From Kribbella sandramycini (GTDB taxonomy: Bacteria > Actinomycetota > Actinomycetes > Propionibacteriales > Kribbellaceae): a DNA stretch of 64,000 nucleotides. Positions 44,376 through 53,173 of the stretch are shown here, piece after piece. The DNA lies in the NCBI RefSeq assembly GCF_013131805.1, contig NZ_JABJRC010000002.1, positions 1,240,001 to 1,304,000 on the forward strand, in the 5' to 3' direction. Each line of letters starts with the position of its first letter. The first letter of the stretch is position 1. Below the pieces are notes generated by a model that had not been told where the DNA came from, ran no database searches, and was given only the letters and a program-made list of their open reading frames with translations. The translations under genes and the position numbers were made by a program.

Positions 44376-47300
44376 TCCCGCGGTCGTGTACAGCTTTCCC
44401 AGGTAGGACGGCTGCCACTGCTGGTCACGCGCGTTCAGCCGCCGGACCAGCCCGTGGACGTCGAGCCGCGGCTCGACCGGGTTGTCCCACCAGTCGGGCA
44501 CCTGGTCGTACCAGCGGTCGATCCGCAGCGTCCGGCCGGCGGTGTCGATCCGCGCGAACAACCAGCCGCCCTGCTCCCCCTGCGCCTCGGTCAGCCACAG
44601 GTCGCCGAGCAGACCGCTGAGCTTGTCCGCCGCGAACTCGGGATCGTCGATCTCCGGCGGCTCCAGATCGAACCGGTACGACGGCGCCCCCGGATCCAGC
44701 ACCTGCACCTGAATCGTGAACCCCGAAGGCACCACCTTCGTCCGCGCCCGGCACCACTTGTGCAAAGCCGCGAACGCCGCACTCTCCCCCGGCCGCGGCC
44801 GCGGCCGCTCCACCTCCGCGCGCATCGCCTCCTCCAACGACCCAGGCACCAACTCCACCCCCGGCGCCTCAGCCATCACCCCCAACCCAGGAATAGACAT
44901 CCCCCCGGCCGTCGCAACCGGTGCGTGGCCGAGGGCCGTCGAGTCAGCAGGCAGTTCAGGCCGAGCGGTCGCCGCAGGCGCCTCATCAACCGGCCCGAGC
45001 TCGGGAGGTGCCGCGAACTCAGCGTGCTGCGAACCTGCCGCAACCTCATCACGCGCCGGCCCGCCGTACTCCTCGTACTGCGCGGAATCGGCCGACCGCC
45101 CAGTCGCGTCGTGCTGCGCCTCGTCGTACTGCGGCTCTGCTTCGAGCTCCTCCTGCCGCGCCTCGACGTACCGCTCGTCGTCGAACACCGCCGCGATCAC
45201 ACCAGTCGGCTCATCCTCCGACCAAGCCTCGCCCGCAACAGCCGGCACCACACCGGTCTCATCCTCATCCGTCCACTCCGGCTTGACCTCCCCGACCGCA
45301 CCACCCTCGTCCGCCCGCACCTCACCGGCCGACTCCTGCCAGCCTGCGGAGCGCTCGTCACCCACGGTCTGCCAGCGTCCAGCAGGCCGCGGGGCGTCTA
45401 GACCTGACGAGTAGCCGTATTCGGTCCGCTCCAAAGCCGAGTACGCACCAGCGTCCCCGAGCCCCTCGGCGACAACGCCGTCCGCGTCAGCCAGCCCAGC
45501 CGACACACCACCAGCCGGCTCCTCGTCAAAAGCTCCAGCCGGCCCGGCACCTGTCAGGACGTCGTCGACACGGTCAGCTCGGCTGGGGCCGGTGAGCCGG
45601 GCCTCGGAAGCACCCGCCGGAACCGAACCGACGGACTGCTCACCGGATGGAACGGCCGGGACGGCCTCGGGGACCGCGTCGGCGGGCTGCTCGTCCGACG
45701 GGACCACCGGAATCGCACCCGTCGGGACGTCGTCGGAGTAGCCAGCTGAACCGGCACCGGTTACCTGGCTCCTGGACGGGAGCCCTGGGACGGAGCCACC
45801 GGACTGCTCGTCCGAGGCAACGCCCGGGACGTCGTCGACATGGTCAGCTCGGCCGGAGTCCGTGAGCCGGGCCTCGGGAGCCGGCCCGGGGACGGAACCG
45901 GCGGACTGCTCGTCCGATGGGACGGCTGGGATGGCACCGGTCGGGTCGTCGTCGGAATAGCCAGCTGAACCGGAGCCCTTGGAACCCGGTCCCGGGACAG
46001 AACCAGCGGGCAGCTCGCCGGACGGAACCGCCGGGCCGGCTCCCGAGGCCGCGTCGGTCGGCTGCTCGTCCGATGGGACCACCGGAATCGCACCGGTCGG
46101 GTCGTCGTCGGAATAGCCAGCTGAACCGGAGCCCTTGGAACCCGGTCCCGGGACAGAACCAGCGGGCAGCTCGCCGGACGGAACCGCCGGGACGGCTCCC
46201 GAGGCCGCGTCGGTCGGCTGCTCGTCCGATGGGACCACCGGAATCGCACCGGTCGGGTCGTCGTCGGAATAGGCAGCTCGGCCGGAGCCGGTGAGCCAGC
46301 GCTCGGGCGCCGGGGCGGAGCCGGTGGGCTGGGTGCCGGGGATTGGTTCTGGGGGCGGGATGGGGGTGGGCTGTGGGGATGGCTCGGGGTCGGGGATGGG
46401 AGCCGGGTAGGGGTCTGGGGTTGGCTCGGGGGTGGGGGGTGGGTCTGGAGTTGGGTCGGGGTAGGGCTCGCGGTCCGGGTCGGGTGTGGGGCTCGGGTCC
46501 GGGAGCGGCTGGGGTGTGGGGGCCGGCGTCGGCTCAGGTGTGGGGTGTGGAGCCGGGTGGGGGTCGGAGGGTTGCGGCCAGGGGGCGGGGTTGGGCTGGG
46601 GCTGCGGCCAGGGCTCGGGTTGTGGTTGGGGCCACGGCTGCGGGTCTGCTGCTTGGGGGCGTTCAGCCGTGTCGTCGGGGCCGAACGGGACGAACTCGGC
46701 GGTCTCGTCGCCCAGGTACGCATCCGGGGTCTCCGCGGGTGCGAACGGCGAAGGACCCGCGAACGGCGACGGGCCGTTGAACGACTCCGGCTCCGCGTCG
46801 AGCTGCACGGCCGCGATCTCCGCCGTCGGCGCGTCGTCATCGTCTGCCCCGCCCGGAACAACCTCCCCCGCAAACGGGCTCCCGGACGCCGGCTCCTCGG
46901 CGCGCGCGGATGCGAAGGGGGTGCCGGGCTCGGCGGCACGCGCAGCGGGAGCAGACGGCTGCTGCGCAGCGAAGGGGCTGCCGGAGACAGGTTCCTCGGC
47001 GCGTGCGGCGGCTGGGGGGTGTGGGGCGAACGGGCTGCCGGGGGTGGGCTCGTCGGCGGGCTCAGGCGCCGGTGGGGCGAAGGGGCTGCCGGGGACGGGC
47101 TGCTCGGTGGGGGCTTCTACCCATTGGCCGTTGATCCAGGCGGGGCCGTCCCACGGGGGGATGGTGTGTTCGGCGGTGGCGTCCTGGTCCGACCAGGCGG
47201 GCTGTTCGGCGGTTTCGAACTCGGCGTCGTCGGGTGGGGCGGCAGCGGGGGTGTCGGCGAAGAGGCTGGCGTAGAAGTCTTCGCCTTCGTGGACGCCGCC

Positions 47301-48287
47301 GCCTACGCGTGGGGGTTCTTGGGAGGGGAGCTGGTGGTAGGCGGGGGGCAGGTAGGCACCGGGGGCCGGGGCGGCGGGGGGTGCGGCGGGGGTGGGGTCG
47401 TCTTCTTGTTTGCGGCGGCGGAGCCAGCCCTGCTTCTTGGCGACGACGCCGTACTCGTCGTCGGGCTCGGCGCGGTACGGGACCTGCTGGTACGCCGCCG
47501 GCGAGTCGGTCTCGATCGGCTGGCCCGTGAACGGGCTGATCCCCGGCGGGACGACGTACGACTCGTCTTCGGGCGCGGTCCGCCCGTCGGGAACTCCGGT
47601 CACGACAGGCTCAACGACCGAGACCGGGGGTACGTCAGGCGCAGAAGCAAAACTTTCCGCGACCGCAACGCTGAAAGCGCGCGCCGCCACCACTCCGGTC
47701 GGTACGTCGGGCTGCACCGGCGACCGCGGGTCGATCCGGAACTGCGCGAAGAACGCCGCCAGCGCCTCGGCCGTGATGTCGGACCGGATCAGCTGGACGG
47801 CGGACGGCACCAGCTCGTCGAGCCCACCGAGGTAGTCGGCCCACTCCGCGACCCACTCGACCATTTCGCGGGCGGAGTCCTCCTCCGAGGAGATCCAGCC
47901 GCCGATCTCGAGGAAGCCGTCCGGAACCGGCTCCCAGGGGTCGCCCGGGTACGCCGCGCGCGCCCACGTGCCGTTGAACGCGCCGTACACGAAGCCGAGC
48001 TCCCCGGCGGCCTGCCGGCGCTGCACCTCGGGCTGAGCGATCCACTCCGGCGATCCGGCCAGCAGGTCGGCGCCGGTGGTCTGGCTGTGCTGCGTCTGGT
48101 GACCGAACAGGACGGCGCGCCCGTCGAGCCGGATCAGCCGCAGGACCGAGCCCGTCTCGTCCTGGTGGTGGTAGCCGTCGGCATCGGCGTACCACCGACG
48201 GTCGAAACCGGTGGCATGGGAGACCGCGGCGAGGGCGCTCCAGCGAGCGCGCAACTCCTCCGGGTCGTCCAGGTCAACGAGCGGCAT
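44373..48287 (-). CDS. 1304-residue protein with disordered Pro/acidic repeat centre
   Basis: I do not recognise the family. Residues 1-190 form a globular domain (PLVDLDDPEELRARWSALAA, FVYGAFNGTWARAAYPGDPW, GWISSEEDSAREMVEWVAEW). Residues about 200-1150 are low-complexity, rich in Pro, Ala, Glu and Ser. They include PEPTPDP-type runs and 52-residue repeats with GYSDDDPTGAIPVVPSDEQP and SGELPAGSVPGPGS. The last 140 residues are globular and tryptophan-rich (AALHKWCRARTKVVPSGF, LWLTEAQGEQGGWLFARIDT, WYDQVPDWWDNPVEPRLDVH). No signal peptide or membrane helix is seen, so it should be cytosolic. Two folded ends joined by a long flexible linker suggest a scaffold. Confidence 0.8.
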   Translation of the reverse strand: MPLVDLDDPEELRARWSALAAVSHATGFDRRWYADADGYHHQDETGSVLRLIRLDGRAVLFGHQTQHSQTTGADLLAGSPEWIAQPEVQRRQAAGELGFVYGAFNGTWARAAYPGDPWEPVPDGFLEIGGWISSEEDSAREMVEWVAEWADYLGGLDELVPSAVQLIRSDITAEALAAFFAQFRIDPRSPVQPDVPTGVVAARAFSVAVAESFASAPDVPPVSVVEPVVTGVPDGRTAPEDESYVVPPGISPFTGQPIETDSPAAYQQVPYRAEPDDEYGVVAKKQGWLRRRKQEDDPTPAAPPAAPAPGAYLPPAYHQLPSQEPPRVGGGVHEGEDFYASLFADTPAAAPPDDAEFETAEQPAWSDQDATAEHTIPPWDGPAWINGQWVEAPTEQPVPGSPFAPPAPEPADEPTPGSPFAPHPPAAARAEEPVSGSPFAAQQPSAPAARAAEPGTPFASARAEEPASGSPFAGEVVPGGADDDDAPTAEIAAVQLDAEPESFNGPSPFAGPSPFAPAETPDAYLGDETAEFVPFGPDDTAERPQAADPQPWPQPQPEPWPQPQPNPAPWPQPSDPHPAPHPTPEPTPAPTPQPLPDPSPTPDPDREPYPDPTPDPPPTPEPTPDPYPAPIPDPEPSPQPTPIPPPEPIPGTQPTGSAPAPERWLTGSGRAAYSDDDPTGAIPVVPSDEQPTDAASGAVPAVPSGELPAGSVPGPGSKGSGSAGYSDDDPTGAIPVVPSDEQPTDAASGAGPAVPSGELPAGSVPGPGSKGSGSAGYSDDDPTGAIPAVPSDEQSAGSVPGPAPEARLTDSGRADHVDDVPGVASDEQSGGSVPGLPSRSQVTGAGSAGYSDDVPTGAIPVVPSDEQPADAVPEAVPAVPSGEQSVGSVPAGASEARLTGPSRADRVDDVLTGAGPAGAFDEEPAGGVSAGLADADGVVAEGLGDAGAYSALERTEYGYSSGLDAPRPAGRWQTVGDERSAGWQESAGEVRADEGGAVGEVKPEWTDEDETGVVPAVAGEAWSEDEPTGVIAAVFDDERYVEARQEELEAEPQYDEAQHDATGRSADSAQYEEYGGPARDEVAAGSQHAEFAAPPELGPVDEAPAATARPELPADSTALGHAPVATAGGMSIPGLGVMAEAPGVELVPGSLEEAMRAEVERPRPRPGESAAFAALHKWCRARTKVVPSGFTIQVQVLDPGAPSYRFDLEPPEIDDPEFAADKLSGLLGDLWLTEAQGEQGGWLFARIDTAGRTLRIDRWYDQVPDWWDNPVEPRLDVHGLVRRLNARDQQWQPSYLGKLYTTAG
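45961..46272. repeat. 156-bp in-frame tandem repeats in the 1304-residue gene
   Basis: GTCGGAATAG recurs at 45951, 46107 and 46263, exactly 156 bp apart, and the two full units between are nearly identical. Each encodes 52 residues. Degenerate further units extend to about 45600. Repeat number can change without a frameshift. Confidence 0.88.
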
Positions 48288-48340
48288 ACAGGTCTCCAGC
48301 GCATTGGAATCCAGCCCCGAACGCTACCTGAGACCTGCGC

Positions 48341-49510
48341 CTAGCTGTCTACAGGTTCCAGAATGGCCACGCACTCGATGTGATGCGTCATCCCGAACAG
48401 ATCGAACGCCCGCAGCGACGCGACCCCGTAGCCCAGCCGCCCGAACGTCTTCAGATCCCGCGCCAGCGCAGCCGGGTCGCACGCCACGTACGCCACCCTC
48501 CGTGGCGACAGCGCTGCGATCCGTCGTACGACGTCCTTGCCCGCACCGGTCCGCGGCGGATCCAGTACGACGAGGTCAACCTGCTCCAGCCCCTGACCGG
48601 CCGCTGCGTTCAGCACGCGGTCCACATCACCCTGTTCCAGCGTCACCGCCGGCAGATCGTGCAGGTTGCGGCGCGCATTCTTCACTGCGTCCTTGTCACC
48701 CTCGACAGCGAGCACAGCACACCCCGCCTCGGCCAGGAACGCCGCAAACAACCCCACACCCGAGTAGAGATCCAGAGCCGACTCCCCCGCCACCGGCTCC
48801 AGCCCGCTGAGCACGGCGTCCACCAGCGTCTCCGGTGCGGCCGGGTGGGCCTGCCAGAAGCCCGCAGCCTCGACCCGGAACCGCCTGTTCCGTACGACCT
48901 CGACAACGCGCCCACCCGGCTCCTTGTCGGTCAGTACGGCGGTCTTCCCCTCAGACGAGACCACAGCGCGTACGTACGACGCCTCCGGCCACCTCTCCCC
49001 CAGAACATCCGGCGTCCCCGGGTGGGCGATCAGGCACTTGTCGACCGCGATGAGCTCGTGAGATCGGTGTGCGTACATTCCGGGCCGTCCGTCCACGACG
49101 GCGTACCGGGTGCGGGTCCGCCAGCCCAGCCCCTCGTCGCCGGGCGACTCCATCACCACGGTCCGTTCGATCCCGCCGATGCGGCGCAGCGTGTCCGAAA
49201 CGACGGTCGACTTCAGCCGGCGCTGCTCGACGATGTTGGCGTGCTGGAAGTCGCAGCCCCCGCACAGCCCCGGCCCGGCGTGCGGGCAGGGCGGCTCGAT
49301 CCGCTGCGGCGACGGTGTCAGCACCTGGACGGCGTCCGCCCGCAGGTACTTCGTGGTCTGCTCGGTGACCCGGGCGTGCACCAGCTCACCGGGCAGCGCG
49401 TGCCGAACGAACACGACCTGGCCCTCGTGCCGGGCGACGCAGTGGCCGCCGTGGGCCACCGGGCCGACTTCGAGCTCTACTACCGTCCCGACGATGTTGT
49501 CGCCTGTCAC
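48341..49510 (-). CDS. TRAM-domain 23S rRNA (uracil-C5)-methyltransferase, RlmCD/TrmA family
   Basis: A 389-residue SAM-dependent RNA methyltransferase. An N-terminal TRAM domain (VVELEVGPVAHGGHCVARHE) is followed by iron-sulfur cysteines in PCPHAGPGLCGGCDFQH and the SAM-binding motif ALDLYSGVGLFAAFLAEAG. The catalytic cysteine is in VAYVACDPAALARDL and the general-base region in FDLFGMTHHIECVAIL. It probably methylates a uridine in rRNA or tRNA; the exact position cannot be told. The GTG at 49510 overlaps the stop of the transporter gene by GTGA. Confidence 0.92.
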   Translation of the reverse strand: MTGDNIVGTVVELEVGPVAHGGHCVARHEGQVVFVRHALPGELVHARVTEQTTKYLRADAVQVLTPSPQRIEPPCPHAGPGLCGGCDFQHANIVEQRRLKSTVVSDTLRRIGGIERTVVMESPGDEGLGWRTRTRYAVVDGRPGMYAHRSHELIAVDKCLIAHPGTPDVLGERWPEASYVRAVVSSEGKTAVLTDKEPGGRVVEVVRNRRFRVEAAGFWQAHPAAPETLVDAVLSGLEPVAGESALDLYSGVGLFAAFLAEAGCAVLAVEGDKDAVKNARRNLHDLPAVTLEQGDVDRVLNAAAGQGLEQVDLVVLDPPRTGAGKDVVRRIAALSPRRVAYVACDPAALARDLKTFGRLGYGVASLRAFDLFGMTHHIECVAILEPVDS

Positions 49511-51537
49511 CGATCTCCTGATGTCTTACGGGGCCCCCGGCGTATCTGCCCGGCCACTCGATCCTCGCGATCCTGCCGCTCCTCAGCCGCCTGGGACGAG
49601 ATCAGCTGGTACGGAACGGACGTAACCATCACACCAGGTGTGAACAAGAGCCGCCCCTTCAGCCGCAGCGCGGACTGGTTGTGCAGCAGGTGCTCCCACC
49701 AGTGACCGACGACGTACTCGGGGATGTAGACCGTCACCACATCCCGCGGCGACTGCCGCCGGATGTCCCGCACGTACTGCAGGATCGGCCGCGTGATCTC
49801 CCGGTACGGCGACGCCAGCCGCTTCAGCGGGATCGGAATGCCCAGCCGCTCCCAGTCGGCCTGCAGCGCGTCCGACTCGTCGCGGTCGACGTCGACCGTC
49901 ACTGCCTCCAGCGTGTACGGCCGGGCCGCCTTCGCGAAGGCCAGCGCGCGCAGGGTCGGCCGGTGCAGCTTCGAGACCAGCACGATCGAGTGCACCCGCG
50001 ACGGCAGCATCAGCGTCTCGTCACCCTCGACCGCGGTCTGCTTGCGCACGGTCTCGTAGTGCCGCCGGATGCCCTTCATCAGCAGGAACAGCGCGGCCAT
50101 CGCGATGATCGCGATATAGGCGCCGAGCAGGAACTTCGTGATCAGCACGATGATCAGCACGATGCCGGTCAGCGTCAGCCCGACCGCGTTGATCACCCGC
50201 GAGCGCACCATCCGCGCGCGGGCCGCCGGGTCCTGCTCGTCGCGCAGCAGCCGCGTCCAGTGCCGGACCATGCCGGTCTGGCTGACCGTGAACGAGACGA
50301 ACACGCCGACGATGTACAGCTGGATCAGCTTGGTCACCTCGGCGTCGAAGGCAACGATCAGCACGATCGCGAAGCCGGCCAGGATGATGATGCCGTTGCT
50401 GAACGCGAGCCGATCGCCGCGGGTGTGCAGCTGACGCGGCAGGTAGCCGTCCCGGGCGAGGATCGACCCGAGCACCGGGAAGCCGTTGAACGCGGTGTTC
50501 GCGGCCAGCACCAAGATGATGCCGGTGGCCGCGGCGACCAGGTAGAAACCCGGCGAGAAGTGGTCGAAGATCCCCTTCGCCAGCTGCCCGATCACCGGGT
50601 CCTGGTGAAAGTCCGCCCCGACCGGGACGCCGTCGCGGGACAGCTGGTGCGCCGGGTCCTCGACGAAGCGCACCTTCATCACGTTCGCCAGCGTGACGAC
50701 GCTGATCACCATCAGGATCGAGATCGACCCGAGCAGCGCCAGCGTGGTCGCGGCGTTCTTGCTCTTCGGCTTCTTGAACGCCGGTACGCCGTTGCTGATC
50801 GCCTCGACCCCGGTCAGCGCTGCGCACCCGGAGGAGAACGCCCGCAGGATCAGGAAGGCCATCGCGAGCCCGCTGGCGCCCTGGGCGAACTGGTCCTCGG
50901 CGGCGATGTCGAAACTCGCGCTGGACGCCTCCGGCAACTCGCCGAACAGCATCCGCCCGAAACCCCAGGCCGCCATCCCGAGGATGGTGAACATGAAGAT
51001 GTACGTCGGGATCGCGAACGCGGCCCCGGATTCGCGGACCCCGCGCAGGTTCATCGTGGTCAGGAACAGGATCGCGATCACCGCGACCGTCACCTGATGC
51101 CCTTCCAGCGCCGGGATCGCGGACGCGGCGTACTGCGCGGCCGACGAGATCGACACCGCGACGGTGAGCACGTAGTCGACCAGCAGCGCGCTGGCCACGG
51201 TCAGGCCGGCGGTCGGGCCGAGGTTGGTGTTCGCGACCTCGTAGTCACCGCCGCCGGAGGGATAGGCGTGCACGTTCTGCCGGTAGGACAGCACCACCAC
51301 GACCAGGACGACGGCGACCGCCAGCGAGATCTTCCAGGAGATCGTCAGCGCCGCCAGACCGGCGATCGACAGCGTCAGGAAGATCTCGTCCGGGGCGTAC
51401 GCGACCGACGACAGAGCGTCACTGGCGAACACGGGCAGTGCGATGCGCTTGGGAAGCAGCGTCTCGCCCAGCTGGGTGCTGCGCAGTTTGCGACCGAGCA
51501 GCAGCCGTTTGCCGATGTCGCCGAGAGCGGGAGTCAC
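49507..51537 (-). CDS. KimA-like APC-family potassium importer
   Basis: A 676-residue membrane protein with about 12 helices and a 200-residue cytosolic tail. The N-terminal region, LPVFASDALSSVAYAPDEIF, matches KimA/YdaO-type high-affinity K+ symporters. Helix 6 has LTGVEAISNGVPAFKKPKSK. The tail (VLVSKLHRPTLRALAFAKAA, VDVDRDESDALQADWERLGI) resembles a UspA-like domain that binds c-di-AMP in KimA. The start is GTG at 51537, with a -10 box upstream and no ribosome binding site; the longer frame would include part of the 165-bp element. It is divergent from two TrkA-type K+ regulators, supporting a K+ role. An amino-acid substrate is the alternative. Confidence 0.85.
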   Translation of the reverse strand: MTPALGDIGKRLLLGRKLRSTQLGETLLPKRIALPVFASDALSSVAYAPDEIFLTLSIAGLAALTISWKISLAVAVVLVVVVLSYRQNVHAYPSGGGDYEVANTNLGPTAGLTVASALLVDYVLTVAVSISSAAQYAASAIPALEGHQVTVAVIAILFLTTMNLRGVRESGAAFAIPTYIFMFTILGMAAWGFGRMLFGELPEASSASFDIAAEDQFAQGASGLAMAFLILRAFSSGCAALTGVEAISNGVPAFKKPKSKNAATTLALLGSISILMVISVVTLANVMKVRFVEDPAHQLSRDGVPVGADFHQDPVIGQLAKGIFDHFSPGFYLVAAATGIILVLAANTAFNGFPVLGSILARDGYLPRQLHTRGDRLAFSNGIIILAGFAIVLIVAFDAEVTKLIQLYIVGVFVSFTVSQTGMVRHWTRLLRDEQDPAARARMVRSRVINAVGLTLTGIVLIIVLITKFLLGAYIAIIAMAALFLLMKGIRRHYETVRKQTAVEGDETLMLPSRVHSIVLVSKLHRPTLRALAFAKAARPYTLEAVTVDVDRDESDALQADWERLGIPIPLKRLASPYREITRPILQYVRDIRRQSPRDVVTVYIPEYVVGHWWEHLLHNQSALRLKGRLLFTPGVMVTSVPYQLISSQAAEERQDREDRVAGQIRRGPRKTSGDR

Positions 51538-51544
51538 ACCGAGG

Positions 51545-51550
51545 ATGTTA
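51545..51550 (-). promoter_or_regulatory. -10 box of KimA-like gene (leaderless)
   Basis: On the minus strand TAACAT ends 7 nt before the GTG. The -35 region would fall inside the left arm of the 165-bp element. Confidence 0.4.
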
Positions 51551-51559
51551 GAGCTACAA

Positions 51560-51724
51560 AGGTCGGGGGCGGCATTCCCGTGCCGTAGCGAGCATGTGCT
51601 CGGTGCGGTGCAACGGTGCGCGGGGGCGGAGGGTTCGATGCGGAGCATCGTGCCCTTTGCACCCGTGCGGCGAGGTGCCGTGCCGAGTGCAGCGCAGTAG
51701 GCAGGGGAGTGTCGGCCCCGGCCT
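51560..51724 (+). repeat. 165-bp structured intergenic element, copy 3
   Basis: Third and most divergent copy. The arms 51560-51584 and 51700-51724 pair with 20 Watson-Crick, three wobble (T.G, G.T and T.G) and two G.G positions. The core keeps GGGGGCGGAGGGTTCGATGC, GCGGCGAGGTGC and GCAGTAGGC. An internal helix changes on both sides (TAGCTCGG to TGCAACGG opposite CCCCGC to CAGCGC) and keeps pairing. It occupies most of the 258-bp gap between divergent K+ transport genes. Confidence 0.83.
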
Positions 51725-51795
51725 CAGGTCTCCTGTAGCGTCTATCCCTGCCAACCCGACAAAGCGGCCCCTCCGGGGCAGGGAGTGATCAGCGA

Positions 51796-52458
51796 GTGCA
51801 CGTCGTCATCATGGGGTGCGGACGCGTCGGGTCGACGCTGGCGAGAACCCTCGAGAAACGCGGCCACACGGTCGCGATCATCGACCAGTCCGCCGACTCG
51901 TTCCGCCGTCTGAGCCCGAACTTCACCGGCCGCACGGTCACCGGGATGGGTTTCGACCGCGAGGTGCTGATCGACGCCGGGATCGAGCGCGCCGAGGCGT
52001 TCGCCGCCGTCTCGAACGGCGACAACTCCAACATCCTGGCCGCGCGTGTCGCCCGGGAGAACTTCGGGATCGGCAACGTCGTCGCCCGGATCTACGACCC
52101 GGGCCGCGCCGAGGTCTACCAGCGGCTCGGCATCCCCACGGTCGGCACGGTCAAGTGGACGGTCGACCAGATGATGCGCCGGCTGCTGCCCGAGGGCTCG
52201 GAGCCGGAGTGGCGCGATCCGTCCGGCACGGTCCGGCTCGCCGAGGTGCACGTGAACTCGCAGTGGGTCGGCCGGCTCGCCTTCGACATCGAGAAGGCGA
52301 CCGGGGCCCGGGTCGCGTTCCTGACCCGGCTCGGCGAGGGCGTGCTGCCCAGGGCCGACACGGTCATCCAGGAGGGTGACCTGGTGCATGTCGTGATGCT
52401 GGAGCGGGACGCCGCCAAGATCGAGTCCCAGCTCGGCGCCAAGCCTGAGGAGCTGTGA
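51796..52458 (+). CDS. trkA: TrkA-family potassium uptake regulator (CeoB-like)
   Basis: A 220-residue cytosolic RCK protein. The N-terminal NAD-binding Rossmann motif is MGCGRVGSTLARTLEKRGHT; the acidic residue after the second strand is in AIIDQSADSF. A C-terminal RCK_C domain (VRLAEVHVNSQWVGRLAFDI, GVLPRADTVIQEGDLVHVVM) follows. It would gate a K+ channel or transporter by binding nucleotides. Actinobacteria often have two adjacent half-size TrkA proteins, as here. The GTG start has GGGAG 11 nt upstream. The stop is linked to the next gene by TGATG. Confidence 0.92.
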   Translation: MHVVIMGCGRVGSTLARTLEKRGHTVAIIDQSADSFRRLSPNFTGRTVTGMGFDREVLIDAGIERAEAFAAVSNGDNSNILAARVARENFGIGNVVARIYDPGRAEVYQRLGIPTVGTVKWTVDQMMRRLLPEGSEPEWRDPSGTVRLAEVHVNSQWVGRLAFDIEKATGARVAFLTRLGEGVLPRADTVIQEGDLVHVVMLERDAAKIESQLGAKPEEL

Positions 52459-53138
52459 TGCGGGTAGCCATCGCCGGTGCGGGTCAGGTCGGCCGCTCGA
52501 TCGCGGCCGAGCTGCTGGACAACGGTCACGAGGTGCTGCTGATCGACAAGGACCCGCGGGCGATCAAGGCCGAGTCGGTGCCGCGCGCCGAGTGGCTGCT
52601 GGCCGACGCCTGCGAGCTGTCCTCGCTGGAGGAGGCGGCCCTGCAGCGCTGCCAGGTGGCGATCGCGAGCACCGGTGACGACAAGGTCAACCTGGTCGTC
52701 TCGCTGCTGGCCAAGACCGAGTTCGGCGTTCCGCGGACCGTTGCCCGGGTCAACCACCCGCGCAACGAGTGGATGTTCAACGAGGCCTGGGGTGTGGACG
52801 TCTCGGTGTCGACGCCGCGGATCATGTCCGCCCTGGTCGAGGAGGCCGTCTCGGTCGGCGACCTGGTCCGGCTGTTCACCTTCCGCCAGGGCGACGCGAA
52901 CCTGGTCGAGCTCACCCTGCCCGAGGACTCCCCGATGGTCGGCCAGCGGGTCGGCGACATCGACTGGCCGCTGGACACCGCGCTGGTCGTCATCCTGCGC
53001 GAAGGCCGGGTGCTGCGCCCGGACGCCGAGGGCACGCTCGAGATGAACGACGAGCTGCTGTTCGTCGCGGCCGACGAGACCGAGGAGCAGCTCGAGGACA
53101 TGCTGTCCCCGCACCACCACCGGCGGAACAACAGCTGA
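52458..53138 (+). CDS. trkA: TrkA-family potassium uptake regulator (CeoC-like)
   Basis: A 226-residue RCK protein paired with the preceding one. It has the Rossmann motif VAIAGAGQVGRSIAAELLDN, VLLIDKDPRAIKAE and the TrkA_C domain (LVELTLPEDSPMVGQRVGDI, TLEMNDELLFVAADETEEQL). The ATG at 52458 shares a base with the upstream stop; a GTG three bases earlier is also possible. A histidine-rich tail, HHHRR, ends the protein. The two regulators probably assemble together and control K+ uptake, perhaps with the divergent KimA-like transporter; no TrkH/G channel subunit gene is in the window. Confidence 0.92.
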   Translation: MRVAIAGAGQVGRSIAAELLDNGHEVLLIDKDPRAIKAESVPRAEWLLADACELSSLEEAALQRCQVAIASTGDDKVNLVVSLLAKTEFGVPRTVARVNHPRNEWMFNEAWGVDVSVSTPRIMSALVEEAVSVGDLVRLFTFRQGDANLVELTLPEDSPMVGQRVGDIDWPLDTALVVILREGRVLRPDAEGTLEMNDELLFVAADETEEQLEDMLSPHHHRRNNS

Positions 53139-53146
53139 CACCGGAT

Positions 53147-53171
53147 GGGCGGGGCCTTGGCGCCCCCGCCC
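53147..53171. terminator. bidirectional terminator between trkA and DUF3159 genes
   Basis: GGGCGGGG / CCCCGCCC arms around 9 nt, followed by TTTC on the plus strand, in a 35-bp gap between convergent genes. Confidence 0.7.
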
Positions 53172-53173
53172 TT

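Noticed and set aside
51535-51648. Upstream start of the KimA-like gene inside the 165-bp element
   Set aside because: The extra 37 residues are translated element sequence, and conservation with KimA begins after the GTG at 51537, which has its own -10 box.
51560-51724. c-di-AMP (ydaO-type) riboswitch upstream of the KimA-like gene
   Set aside because: The conserved core shared with the copies at 819 and 7676 does not resemble the ydaO consensus as I know it, its likely RNA strand is opposite to the transporter gene, and the other copies are not near K+ genes.
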